DNA of 64,000 nt from Yeosuana aquiaggeris. Lineage in GTDB: Bacteria; Bacteroidota; Bacteroidia; Flavobacteriales; Flavobacteriaceae. Location: the NCBI RefSeq assembly GCF_044003965.1, contig NZ_JBAWKC010000002.1:248001-312000 (forward strand). The letters are read 5' to 3'. Positions within the stretch are counted from its first letter, which is position 1; every line of letters begins with the position of its first letter. Positions 35,872-45,900 of the stretch are shown here, piece by piece. The notes beneath the pieces were generated by a model that saw nothing but the letters and a program-made list of their open reading frames with translations, did no database searches and was not told the DNA's origin. Both the position numbers and the translations under genes were made by a program.

Positions 35872-36024
35872 TTAATGGCTCCAAAGAGTAAATTTATACA
35901 TCGCATACTGTTCAGTAGCCTCACTTGTAAAACTAACTGATATCAAGATTGCTAATAACCCTGTAATAATATAAATTGTCCCGGCACTTAAATATTTTAT
36001 ACTTTTTTTTATTCTATTAGTTGA
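35872..36024 (-). other. Open frame of 50 codons without standard start, possible membrane peptide or gene remnant
   Basis: The frame encodes a single hydrophobic helix (GTIYIITGLLAILISVSF) followed by a polar tail TSEATEQYAMYKFTLWSH. The composition looks protein-like, but there is no in-frame ATG before the helix. It begins right after a TAG inside the last codons of the GH16-like gene and ends before the esterase gene. It may be a small membrane protein with an unusual start, or a 3' remnant of a lost gene. Confidence 0.35.
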
Positions 36025-37567
36025 CTACTATTTGATAGTTAGACACATTTTGATTTGAAATTATTTTAAATACATATAGGCCTTTAGCAAAATGGCTAAC
36101 GTCTATGGTTGCTGATTTTGATTCTTTAGAACTTCTTATAAGTCTGCCATTCAAATCATATACTTTAAGGGTATAATTGGATTCTTGAGATTTTATAGTG
36201 ATTCTGTTTTTTGTTGGATTTGGATATAAAATAAATTTTTTATCAAAGCCAGACCTTTCAAATCCTAATGTGGTGGATGATTTATAAACCCGTACATAAT
36301 CAACTAAGGCATCTGATAAGGTGCCAACGGCCTGACTTTGAAAATCGCCATCAGCAAAACTGGCGCCCACTGAAAGCCATAACCACTCAGGAACTTGAGG
36401 GACTAAAGGATAGCCGTTTGGATCTACCGTAAAAGGAAAAGGTTTGCTAGCACTTGTTGACACCACTTTTACACCATCATAATAAATATCCATACTGGTC
36501 GCGGTCCAATACAGGCCAAAAACATGGTATCCCGTATGTAAATTTGGGGTATTGAATCCAATAGTGTGGTTTTTTTTAAACGCACCATACCCATCAAAAT
36601 GTACAACAGCTTTGGTAGTATTATTATTCCAGGCAGATTCAAAAATATCCACTTCAGCACCATCAGCAGCTGAATTATCAACATTTCCCTGATTATGTCC
36701 TTGAAGCCAGAAAGCCGTGTGGTTTCCTTTAGCCGTTTTAGCAATTTTAATACGCGCCTCTAAATAGCCATAGGTTGGTTCATAAAGGTTTTTGCTTTCA
36801 ACACTGCCGCAATACATGGTGTTATTATCTACTTTTGTACCTCTTAAAACCAGGTCGCCAGTACCATTTAAAAAAGCATTTTGTGGCTTCCACCACCAAT
36901 CGGTCACCCCTAAATTTGGTCTAGCGGCTCTCGCTGAACTGCTAACACTTACAACCCATTTGGATGTGTTAATTGACACGTCATTAAATTCGTCACTAAA
37001 GTCTAAATCCCAATTTCCAGCTACTCCTAAAGGTTGTGCGTTTATGGGTGTATTAGAATCTACAAAACTGGATAAGGAGCCTTGTGTTGCAATAAATACA
37101 TTGTCCATTCTTAAAGGCCGGTTACCTGCATCTTTAAAAAAGATAATTCTGGCCGTTGTAACTCCTGTTGGTGCTGTAAAAGAAAAAGATCCTGTATACC
37201 AAGTATCTGGTGTGGAGTTTAAAACCAGAGTTCCTAAATCACTGCCTCCAGTAATACCATCTTTAACTCTTACGGTCATGTTGTAGGTTCCTGCACCACT
37301 AAACCATCTATAATCAAATACGACATTATAAGTTTCATTGGGGGTTACATTAAAAACCTGATAAATGGTGCCATTCCCATTGTTAATATTACCACATGTA
37401 GAAGCAGTTAAATCATCAACTAAGACTTGCGTAGGATTTATAGACATCCATGGTGCCGGTACACCAGACATGGTTCCCGTAGCTTCCCAATTGCCATTTA
37501 CAATTATATTTTGTGCAAAACTAAGACACGAATTAATAATCCAAATTAATAAGATTCCCTTTTTCAT
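36017..37567 (-). CDS. GH16-like endo-glycanase with N-terminal CBM and T9SS sorting domain
   Basis: A 516-residue secreted enzyme in three parts. After the signal peptide (1-19), residues 20-162 form a CBM_4_9-like carbohydrate-binding domain. Residues about 185-430 are a GH16 catalytic domain with the signature EVDIFE (Glu305 nucleophile, Asp307, Glu310 acid/base), of the ExDxxE type shared by laminarinases, agarases, porphyranases and kappa-carrageenases. Residues about 440-516 (LYPNPTKNRITI) are a type IX secretion type-A sorting domain. It is the only clear endo-acting glycosidase of the locus besides the GH128-like protein. Confidence 0.9.
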   Translation of the reverse strand: MKKGILLIWIINSCLSFAQNIIVNGNWEATGTMSGVPAPWMSINPTQVLVDDLTASTCGNINNGNGTIYQVFNVTPNETYNVVFDYRWFSGAGTYNMTVRVKDGITGGSDLGTLVLNSTPDTWYTGSFSFTAPTGVTTARIIFFKDAGNRPLRMDNVFIATQGSLSSFVDSNTPINAQPLGVAGNWDLDFSDEFNDVSINTSKWVVSVSSSARAARPNLGVTDWWWKPQNAFLNGTGDLVLRGTKVDNNTMYCGSVESKNLYEPTYGYLEARIKIAKTAKGNHTAFWLQGHNQGNVDNSAADGAEVDIFESAWNNNTTKAVVHFDGYGAFKKNHTIGFNTPNLHTGYHVFGLYWTATSMDIYYDGVKVVSTSASKPFPFTVDPNGYPLVPQVPEWLWLSVGASFADGDFQSQAVGTLSDALVDYVRVYKSSTTLGFERSGFDKKFILYPNPTKNRITIKSQESNYTLKVYDLNGRLIRSSKESKSATIDVSHFAKGLYVFKIISNQNVSNYQIVVN

Positions 37568-37594
37568 AGTATTATGTCATTCGTTTTTAAAGCC

Positions 37595-39040
37595 TTAGTG
37601 CGATAGATATTCTTTTTCTTCTGCGGGATCCTTATACAAAACAGGCTTATTTTCCATCAATCTTTTTTGAATATGGTAGGTAACATCTTCCCATGGTTTC
37701 CCCTCACGCCAAAGAGGCGTTATCATTTTGGATTCCCATGTTGAAAGTTTTGTTGATATTTGATTAAGTGCTACTGTATCCTTTGCAGATAAATCATTTA
37801 ATTCACCCAAATCATTTGACAGGTTATACATGGTAGAACCATACCCTTTTAATTTGACCAGCTTATAATCGCCCAATCTGGCAGCAGATTCGTCTAGCTT
37901 GCGCCAATAAAGTTCTGCATGCGGACTGCCTGATTTTTCTTGAAGCAAATAGGGTAACAAATTAACGCCATCTAAAATTAAATGGTCTTCTTTTTTAATA
38001 TCGGCAGCGGCTAAAGAAGTAGTAAAAATATCTAAGGAGGATGTTAAACCTTCAAACTTTTGATTTGATTGAATTTTAGCTGGCCAACTCACTACAAAAG
38101 GCACACGATGACCCCCTTCAAATTCATTGCCTTTCCATCCTTTTAAAATACCGTTTTCAGAACTATTGTTATGCGCTCCGCCATTGTCACTTATAAAATA
38201 AATAAGGGTATTATCCAGAATCTCTAATTCTTTTAATTTATTTCTAAGTTTTCCTATGTTTTCGTCTAAAGACCAGGTCATGGCCGCTAAATCCTGTCGG
38301 GAGTGGTCTTTATATTTCTCCAGATCTGCTTGTTTGGCTTCCATGGGCGTATGTACCGCATTGTAAGCTAAGTACATAAAAAATGGATGGTCTTTGTTTT
38401 CTTCAATAAAATTGACAGAGCGATCTCCTAATACGTCTGTTAAATAGCCATCAAAAGTTACTTGTTTTCCATTTTGCTGAAGCATGTGTTCTGTTGAAGG
38501 ATTTGTCATAGGAAAGTAAGACCGGCCCCCTGCTAAAAACCCATAAAACTCATCAAAGCCCCTTTTGTTTGGATGATCAGTGGCTGTGGCACCCAGATGC
38601 CACTTGCCGATAGCAATTGTTTTATAGTTATTCTTTTTAAACACTTCAGCCAAGGTGACCACATTATCAGATAAGCCAATATCTCCAGAATGTTCATCTC
38701 CTGTGCCATTGGCTTCAAAACCAAAGCGTTGTTGGTATTTTCCTGTTAAAAGTCCCGCTCTTGAAGGCGCGCATACGGTAGCACTTACGTGCGCATCTGT
38801 AAAAATTACGCCATCTGCAGCTAACTTATCTATTTCTGGGGTGTCTAAATCTTTACTACCCATAAACCCAAAATCAACATAACCGGCATCATCCACTATA
38901 ATCACAATGATATTAGGTAGCGTGATGTTCTTTTCAAGATTTAATGCTGTGTCTTTTGTTTTATCATTGATACAAGAAGAAACAATCATGATAAGAAAAC
39001 AAATGAAAATCTTATTTAAACGATTACAAATGGCTGTCAA
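37595..39040 (-). CDS. Sulfatase lipoprotein, S1 family (CAPSR type)
   Basis: A 481-residue sulfatase with lipobox SSC (Cys23), so it is membrane-anchored. Active-site features are VDDAGYVDFGF, Cys90 in CAPSR, GKWHLGA and SDNGGAHNNSS. Its N-terminal half closely resembles the sulfatase at 50452-51909 on the other arm (both D.GY.D.GF.G.KD, PSRAGL.TG.YQ.RFGF), so the two are paralogues acting on similar positions. It lies 27 bases upstream of the GH16-like gene. Confidence 0.93.
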   Translation of the reverse strand: MTAICNRLNKIFICFLIMIVSSCINDKTKDTALNLEKNITLPNIIVIIVDDAGYVDFGFMGSKDLDTPEIDKLAADGVIFTDAHVSATVCAPSRAGLLTGKYQQRFGFEANGTGDEHSGDIGLSDNVVTLAEVFKKNNYKTIAIGKWHLGATATDHPNKRGFDEFYGFLAGGRSYFPMTNPSTEHMLQQNGKQVTFDGYLTDVLGDRSVNFIEENKDHPFFMYLAYNAVHTPMEAKQADLEKYKDHSRQDLAAMTWSLDENIGKLRNKLKELEILDNTLIYFISDNGGAHNNSSENGILKGWKGNEFEGGHRVPFVVSWPAKIQSNQKFEGLTSSLDIFTTSLAAADIKKEDHLILDGVNLLPYLLQEKSGSPHAELYWRKLDESAARLGDYKLVKLKGYGSTMYNLSNDLGELNDLSAKDTVALNQISTKLSTWESKMITPLWREGKPWEDVTYHIQKRLMENKPVLYKDPAEEKEYLSH

Positions 39041-39092
39041 AATATGAGTATTCTATTTTAGTTAAAAGTTTTATTTAGACTATTAAAAATTA

Positions 39093-39130
39093 AAAATGAC
39101 AGAAACAAACGGGTTTATTTCTGTCATTTT
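39093..39130 (-). terminator. Hairpin terminator after the CBM-T9SS gene
   Basis: A 13-bp perfect stem (39093-39105 with 39118-39130) is followed on the minus strand by T-rich sequence. It lies 29 bases past the stop at 39159 and before the sulfatase gene, so it may reduce transcription into the distal part of the arm. Confidence 0.72.
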
Positions 39131-39158
39131 ATAAAGCTATTAATCACATAATCTATTG

Positions 39159-39986
39159 TTATTGCTTCACAAATTTATAGGTACCTGCAGCGTCCTCTAT
39201 AAAAGCTTTCATGATATAAATACCTTTTGAAAGGTTTGAAACATTAACACGATTGTTATTAGAGTTTAAAACTCTGCTTTCTACCAGTTGACCAACCACA
39301 TTATATATTTCTATTTTATTAATATTTTTTGATGCGGATAGATTGATATAATCTGTTGCAGGGTTAGGTGAGGCATTAAAACCAAATTTTTGTAAGTCTT
39401 CTAATGAAGCTGTAGCATCCAAAACAATGGAAACATCATCTATATATTTAAAATATCCTACGTTATTATTATAATATTGAAATCTTACACTCGTTACACC
39501 AGTTGCTGGTACAGTAAATGAAAATTTAGCTTCTTTCCAAGCATATGTAGGATCTAGGTCCGCAATACCACAACCATAATTCACGTTATTAGTGGCGTTT
39601 CTACCATTATCAGCAACAATAGGTGTTAAAACTAGATTAGCGCCACCTGTAGCGCCATCAAAAGATTTCATCACAACATTAGTGCTAGGGGTAAAAGCCG
39701 AAAATGTGAACCAAAAATTAACTATATATGTTTGACCTGGTGTTACATCAACAGCTTGCAGAAAAGAAGTAGCGCCAGTCCCCCAATTTTGGGCCCTACC
39801 GGCATATGTGCCACTATGTGTTGTTCCAGCTCCAACAACATCAGCAGCCATCACGGCATCTGTGCCATAACTACCGGTCCATGAAGATATATCTCCAGTT
39901 TCAAAATCACCATTTATAATAAGATTTGTTTGCCCAAAACTTACAGAGATGGTTAATAAAGTAATTAAAAAAGTAATTTTTTTCAT
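39159..39986 (-). CDS. Carbohydrate-binding protein with T9SS sorting domain, no catalytic domain
   Basis: A 275-residue secreted protein: signal peptide (1-18), a CBM_4_9-like beta-sandwich (about 20-190, starting NLIINGDFETGDISSW), and a type IX secretion sorting domain (about 200-275, NASPNPATDYINL). There is no room for a catalytic domain. It is probably a surface glycan-binding protein that adds affinity near SusCD. Related binding domains occur in the GH128-like and GH16-like proteins of the same arm. Confidence 0.85.
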   Translation of the reverse strand: MKKITFLITLLTISVSFGQTNLIINGDFETGDISSWTGSYGTDAVMAADVVGAGTTHSGTYAGRAQNWGTGATSFLQAVDVTPGQTYIVNFWFTFSAFTPSTNVVMKSFDGATGGANLVLTPIVADNGRNATNNVNYGCGIADLDPTYAWKEAKFSFTVPATGVTSVRFQYYNNNVGYFKYIDDVSIVLDATASLEDLQKFGFNASPNPATDYINLSASKNINKIEIYNVVGQLVESRVLNSNNNRVNVSNLSKGIYIMKAFIEDAAGTYKFVKQ

Positions 39987-40020
39987 AATGTTTTGTTTTA
40001 TTAGTTAATAATTAATATTT

Positions 40021-40053
40021 GCAACTTTCATGAAGTCACATCACGAAAGTTGC
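40021..40053 (-). terminator. Hairpin between GH128-like and CBM genes
   Basis: Arms GCAACTTTC (40021-40029) and GAAAGTTGC (40045-40053) form a perfect 9-bp stem, 10 bases past the GH128-like stop. The sequence after it on the minus strand is AT-rich without a clean T run, so it may be a weak terminator or an RNA-stabilising hairpin. Confidence 0.45.
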
Positions 40054-40063
40054 TCGGTTATTT

Positions 40064-41389
40064 TTATTTAAGTTTTAAAGACACATCATCTAAAAAGATT
40101 GGCGGAAAGCCTTGCCCTTTATAGAAAACGATCTTTAATTCTGACACCCCTGCTGGCACGGTAAACTCAAAAACGGTTTCTTCCCAGGATGTGGTAAGTG
40201 GCACAGAGTTTAATGTAAATAATACAGCATTACCGCTATTATTTCGTATTACAGGTGTAAAACCATTTGTAACTGCATCTCGCCATTTAGAATTATATTT
40301 AAAAATATAGGTTTTACCCTCTTCTACAGGCACAACTTGATTTAATGCACCATCACCATTGTCTATCCTACCAGAAAAATTACCTGTTAAAGGTTCTGTA
40401 GTAGCGGTTCCAACAGCACCATTTTTAAAACCACCCCAAGGCGCTATTCCTGCTTCAAAACCACCGTTTACCATAATTTCATCTAAATCAACCGGTGGTA
40501 CGTAGTCAGTATCCTGACCTGGGCCTATGGCTTCGTTGGCATTAATAGCTGCATACACTTCACCTAATGCTGTTATATTACCTTCAGCATCAAATAAACC
40601 AGAGGTTGCTAAAGGTGCATTTTGTCCGTCAAACCATGAGTAACGTATAACCCACTCAATAGAATTCATGGCTTGAGTGGCTTCTTGCATAAACCGAATC
40701 ACTTCTGCATTAGTGTATCTGTTGTTTTCAGGGGTCGTGGCATTCCAATCAGCCACCGCAAACTCCGTTACCCAAATAGGTCTATTATACGCTTCATGTG
40801 TTTCTTTCAACTTATTAATAAAACTTAACGCGTTAGCGCCACCATAGCTATGTACAGTAACAAAATCAATTCTTAATCCTAATTCATCTGCACGAGTCAT
40901 AAACTCAGTCATCCAAGCATTTGTTGGACCAACAGTAGCAGGAGATCCTAGTGGCACACCTAATTCTTCTAATTTTGGCCATAAAGCAATGGCTTCATCA
41001 ACTGACATATTGGCTTGTTCTGCACCATCAGGCTCATTAAAACCTAAAACATACTTTACTTTTCCATCAGCAACAAGCTGTTTTGTGGCTGCAATATTTT
41101 CATCGGTTACAGAACCCTTTCCCCAAAACATAGGTACAAACTCCACATTTTCAGGAACTTCTTCAGCTAGGACTCTTCCCCAGCTATACATCCAGTGTGC
41201 TTTAAGCGCACTCGTTTTATGTGACCAATTCTTGCCTCTGTTAGTATAGGCGACACCTTTTTTACTTAAGTCTGCTGGAAGTTCTTGATCAGCACCAAAA
41301 TACGCTGATTGCTCAAAATCTCCAATGACATTTTTTTCACAACTTACTATAAGTAATGAAAATATTAATATTGATAAATACTTCTTCAT
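40064..41389 (-). CDS. GH128-like (Asl1-type) glycoside hydrolase lipoprotein with C-terminal CBM
   Basis: A 441-residue lipoprotein (Cys17). Residues about 44-290 resemble the Asl1-like glycosyl hydrolase domain of family GH128, whose known members are beta-1,3-glucanases. The acid/base candidate is Glu119 in VLGFNEPDG and the nucleophile candidate is Glu209 in WVTEFAVADW. Residues about 314-441 form a CBM_4_9-like domain. It directly follows susD, so it probably acts as the cell-surface endo-enzyme or glycan-binding partner. Its presence beside so many sulfatases is unexpected for a plain beta-glucan. Confidence 0.85.
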   Translation of the reverse strand: MKKYLSILIFSLLIVSCEKNVIGDFEQSAYFGADQELPADLSKKGVAYTNRGKNWSHKTSALKAHWMYSWGRVLAEEVPENVEFVPMFWGKGSVTDENIAATKQLVADGKVKYVLGFNEPDGAEQANMSVDEAIALWPKLEELGVPLGSPATVGPTNAWMTEFMTRADELGLRIDFVTVHSYGGANALSFINKLKETHEAYNRPIWVTEFAVADWNATTPENNRYTNAEVIRFMQEATQAMNSIEWVIRYSWFDGQNAPLATSGLFDAEGNITALGEVYAAINANEAIGPGQDTDYVPPVDLDEIMVNGGFEAGIAPWGGFKNGAVGTATTEPLTGNFSGRIDNGDGALNQVVPVEEGKTYIFKYNSKWRDAVTNGFTPVIRNNSGNAVLFTLNSVPLTTSWEETVFEFTVPAGVSELKIVFYKGQGFPPIFLDDVSLKLK

Positions 41390-41411
41390 TTTAATAATTT
41401 TTTTAGTGTTA

Positions 41412-42959
41412 TTACAAGTATGCTGGGTGTTGCTTTAAGTTAGGATTCACATCTATTTCTACTTGTGGAATAGGGAATATTTCAGATCGTTTTCCTAAAT
41501 ATTGTGGGTTATATCCACTCGCGCCATCTGAAATAGCACGGTTAAAGGCGTCTTCAACAGTTCCCCAACGTTTTAAATCCATAAAGCGCAATCCTTCTAA
41601 GGCTAGTTCTACACGTCTTTCATGTCTCACGATTTGAATCATTTGTGCTTGACCCACAGAGCCTTCTGCACTTTCTACACTTGGCATGCCTACACGGGCT
41701 CTAACCTGATTAACCAAAGCAGTGGCTCCCGTTACATCTCCTGTTTCAGCCATGGCTTCTGCACGCATTAATAAAATATCTGCATACCTAATAACATAGA
41801 AATCCTGAGAACTATCTGAAGCTGAGCCATTACCTTCGGCATCTGGTCCTGTTCTAATATACTTACGCATGCCGTAACCTGTAGGTCCATTTCCCGGAAA
41901 AATTCTAACAGGATCATCAAAATACTGGTCGCCTTTAAAGTATATAGTTGCTAATGCTCTAGGGTCTCTATTGAGTCTTTGGTCTGCAGCATTGTATAGA
42001 GGAGAACTAGTAATAGGTAAACCGTCTGTACAATAATAATCCTTTACTAAATTAGGCATGGGTCTTTGATCAATTTTTGGAGTACCGGCATAGGTTCCGG
42101 AAAATATTTCTCCGTTATTAGTGTCGGCACCTCTTAAGAAACGAATTGAAAACACAATTTCTGGAGATGTTTCATTGGCTTGTGTAAATAATGCGGCATA
42201 ATTGGGATGCAGTGAATATCCTAAACCTAAGGCTTCTTCTGTTAATGCAAGGACTCCAAATTCGCCATCATATTGCTTATTATATAACTGAACTCTGGCA
42301 AAAAGCCCTAAAGCGGCTCCTTTAGTAGCATAGCCATACAAATCATCAGGATGGCTTACCGGTAACGATTTAATAGCAAACTTTAAATCTTCTCTTATTT
42401 GTTCAGTTATTTCTGAATACGTATTTTTTGCTACATAGGCATTTTCTAAAGTTTGAGGCTCTGTAATTAATGGGGCATCCTCATAGTATACTGCTAAATT
42501 AAAATAGAAAAGTGCTCTTAAAAAATAGGATTGACCTAATAAAGCTTCTTTACTTTCCAGAGGCACTAAATCCTCAGATATTTCATTTACATTTTTAATA
42601 ACAGCATTCACTCTTGCAATACCTCTGTAAAGATCATTCCAAACTGCAGTGAATTGTCCTCTTGTTGGGTCATAGGTGCCTTCCATAAAAATCCCTGGTC
42701 CTTCCCATTTATATTGGTTAAAAGCATTATCTCCTAAATTATCAAAACCAGGAAACCCTTGCCAACCATTTAAATTTCCACCATACATAGACCTGGATTG
42801 AAGTGTTGAATACACGCCATTCAATGCTAAAAATGCATCGGCCTCACTTTGCCAAAAATTACCTTCGGCTATTTGTGTTAATGATGGTGTTTCCAAATAA
42901 TCGTTATTACAGCTAACCACCGTAAAAACGATACAAATTGCTAATAGTATCTTTTTCAT
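41412..42959 (-). CDS. SusD/RagB family nutrient-binding outer-membrane lipoprotein
   Basis: A 515-residue SusD-like lid protein. It has lipobox VVSC (Cys17), the N-terminal NDYLETPSLTQIAEGNFWQ typical of RagB/SusD, a TPR-like helical core, and the C-terminal part with RYADILLMRAEAMAETG, RHERRVELALEGLRFMDLKRWG and the final YLGKRSEIFPIPQ...NPNLKQHPAY. It captures oligosaccharides for the SusC channel encoded 5 bases upstream. Confidence 0.96.
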   Translation of the reverse strand: MKKILLAICIVFTVVSCNNDYLETPSLTQIAEGNFWQSEADAFLALNGVYSTLQSRSMYGGNLNGWQGFPGFDNLGDNAFNQYKWEGPGIFMEGTYDPTRGQFTAVWNDLYRGIARVNAVIKNVNEISEDLVPLESKEALLGQSYFLRALFYFNLAVYYEDAPLITEPQTLENAYVAKNTYSEITEQIREDLKFAIKSLPVSHPDDLYGYATKGAALGLFARVQLYNKQYDGEFGVLALTEEALGLGYSLHPNYAALFTQANETSPEIVFSIRFLRGADTNNGEIFSGTYAGTPKIDQRPMPNLVKDYYCTDGLPITSSPLYNAADQRLNRDPRALATIYFKGDQYFDDPVRIFPGNGPTGYGMRKYIRTGPDAEGNGSASDSSQDFYVIRYADILLMRAEAMAETGDVTGATALVNQVRARVGMPSVESAEGSVGQAQMIQIVRHERRVELALEGLRFMDLKRWGTVEDAFNRAISDGASGYNPQYLGKRSEIFPIPQVEIDVNPNLKQHPAYL

Positions 42960-42964
42960 TTTTT

Positions 42965-45900
42965 TTATAATTTTAGGTTTAAACCAAATGTAATTGTTTT
43001 ATAAAGCGGGGCATTTCTGTTACTTTGACTACCACTTCCACCTTCAGGATCAAAATATTCTAAGCCTGTAAAGGTGAATAAGTTTTGACCTCCTATAAAA
43101 ACACGTAGTTTTGTAATATTTAATTTGTCAAGAACATCTTGGGGTAATGAGTAACCTAATTCAAGAGATTTGACTCTTAAATAAGAGGCGTCCTGAACAT
43201 AAAAACTTGACACTCTGGTATTATCTTCTCCCCCAATTCGTGGTAAGTTATTACTAGGATTTTCTGGTGTCCATCTATTGATCCAATAACTTAACACGTT
43301 ACTTCTGTCGTCTGCCATTGGTAAATTACCATTACCCATAAGTAGTCTGTCTACACCACTTACACCTTGAAACAGGACATTTAAATCAAAGCCTTTGTAT
43401 TCAATAGCCCCATTAAAGTTAACTAATATATCTGGATTAGGGTTACCAATAATGGTTCTGTCATCGGCATCAACAACGCCATCAGGCACACCATCTGGTC
43501 CAGAAATATCTGCATATTTGAAATCGCCAGGCCCTGTATTTGCATTTCCAAACTGTGTTGGTGAATCAGCTATTTCTGCTACACTTTGAAATACACCTAT
43601 GGCTTGATATCCAAAATAAGCTCTATAAGGTGCTCCTATTCGTATAATATCTATACCTGATATTGTTTCTTCTCCTCCTTCACCCAAACCAGTGACCTCA
43701 GCTTTTATAAACTTGGTGACATTGGCTCCTAAACTAAATTTAGCTTCTCCAACATTACCTCTGTAATTCAAACCTAGCTCTAAACCTCTATTCACCATAG
43801 AAGCCGCATTTTGAGCTCCAAGATTACTAATACCTAAGGTGTTAGGAATTGGAAAATTAGTGTAAAGTATATCGTTACTATTTCTATTAAAATAATCGGC
43901 TACAAATTCTACTTTGTTGTTAAATAAACTAATATCTAAGCCAATATCATATTGCTCCGTTTCTTCCCATCTGATAGTAGGATTTGCTAAACTAGTTATC
44001 GCTACACCAACAACATTTGTATCATTTCCTAAAACATAGTCTTGATCTGGGTTATACGTTTGCTCCCAAATATTTCTGCCAATTCTATCATTACCCGTAA
44101 TACCCCAGCTGGCTCTGATCTTAAAATTATTTATGAAATCTAATTTCTCCATAAATTTTTCCTTAGAAACCCTCCAGCCCGCTGAAGCTGATGGAAAATT
44201 ACCATAGGCATTATCTGGACCAAATCTTGAAGAGCCATCACGTCTTAAATTGAACTCTGCTAAATATTTTTCTTTATAATTATAATTTACTCTACCAAAA
44301 AAGGATTGCCAAGTATCTTCATAAGCACCTCCAGATACTGCCGGATTGATGATACCACCTCCATTGAATTCTTCAATGTTATCTGTTGGAAATCCACTTA
44401 ATGTTCCACTAAAACCATCATTTTTAATATAGGTGGCAGAATAACCTAATAAAGCTCCAAAATTATGTGCTTTGTTAAAGCTTTTATTAAATCTTAAAAT
44501 ATTCTCATTTAATAAGGTGTATTCAAAATTAGTGGAATTATCTAGATTGTTTAGAAGCCCTTGAATAACAAGGTCCCCATCATAAGAATTTTGTAATTGC
44601 CTTGGGCTAAAATCAGAGGTGTTTGAGTAAATAATGTTTGCACTTCCACTGGTTTCAAAGGTTAAATTTTTAGATAATTTAATAGTAGCCCCTATTCTTT
44701 GGCTTACATTAATGTTATCGCTTTCAAAATTTCCTAAATAACCTCTTCTTAAAGCATTCTGAGTCAAAAACGACGGATTGGAATTTAACCATGCACCATC
44801 AACGACCCCATACTCTCCATTACTGTAAAAAAGTGGAATGGTAGGAGCAGCCCTTTGAAAGGAATAAATGATTCCATTATCGCCACTAAAAGCATTTTGA
44901 CCTCCTGTTGGTCCTTCATTATGTTTCCAAAACGCATTGGTAACACTACTTAAAGTAAACCATTCTTTTAGCTTAGAATTTATATTAAAGCTTAAATTAT
45001 AACGTTCACTTTTAAATTTACTTTTTATAATAGCATCCTGACCTAAATACCCTAAAGACAATCTGTAGGTCGATTTTTCGCTACCGCCTGTAAACGATAA
45101 ATTGTGGTTTTGAATAGACGCTTGTCTCAACACAGCGTCTGCCCAATTGGTATCAGCAAACTGATCTGGTAATGACCCTGTTCTTATAGCCTCTATTTGG
45201 TCAGGTGTATATCTTGGTAAAAATCCAGGACCATCTTCATTAAAGAATTTTTCATTCATTAAAGTGGCATAATCCAAAGATCCAAGAAAATCTGGTTTAA
45301 CGGTTACATCTTGAACCCCGTAATAACTATTATAACTTATTTCAAACTTATCTGCTTCACCTCTGCGGGTAGTTACTAAAACCACCCCATTGGCAGCTCT
45401 AGATCCATAAATAGAAAGCGCTGCAGCATCCTTTAGAACGGTTATACTTTCAATATCTGAAGGCGCTAAACTATTAAAGGCTGCTAAATCATCATATTGA
45501 ATATTGTCTATCACTATTAATGGAGACTGCCCACCAAAAGTACCAATACCCCTGATGACTATTGAAGACCCATCAGCACCAGGACTCCCTGATGTCTGTG
45601 TTAATTGTACACCAGTAAACCGACCATACAATAATTGCCCGGCGTTTGTAACGGGCTGGTTGATCTCGTCTTTAAACGTTACCATCTCTACAGAACCTGT
45701 TAAGTTGACTTTCTTTTGAGTACCATAACCCACAACAACTACCTCATCAAGTTGAGCAGCGTCTTCTTCTAAGGCTATTTTGTAGGTTTTACTTGTTCCA
45801 ATAGTTATTCTATTGGTTTTAAATCCAACAAAGGATATTTCTAAAATATCTCCTTGAGATGCTTCTAAAGAAAAAGCACCATCAAAATCAGTTGTTGTTC

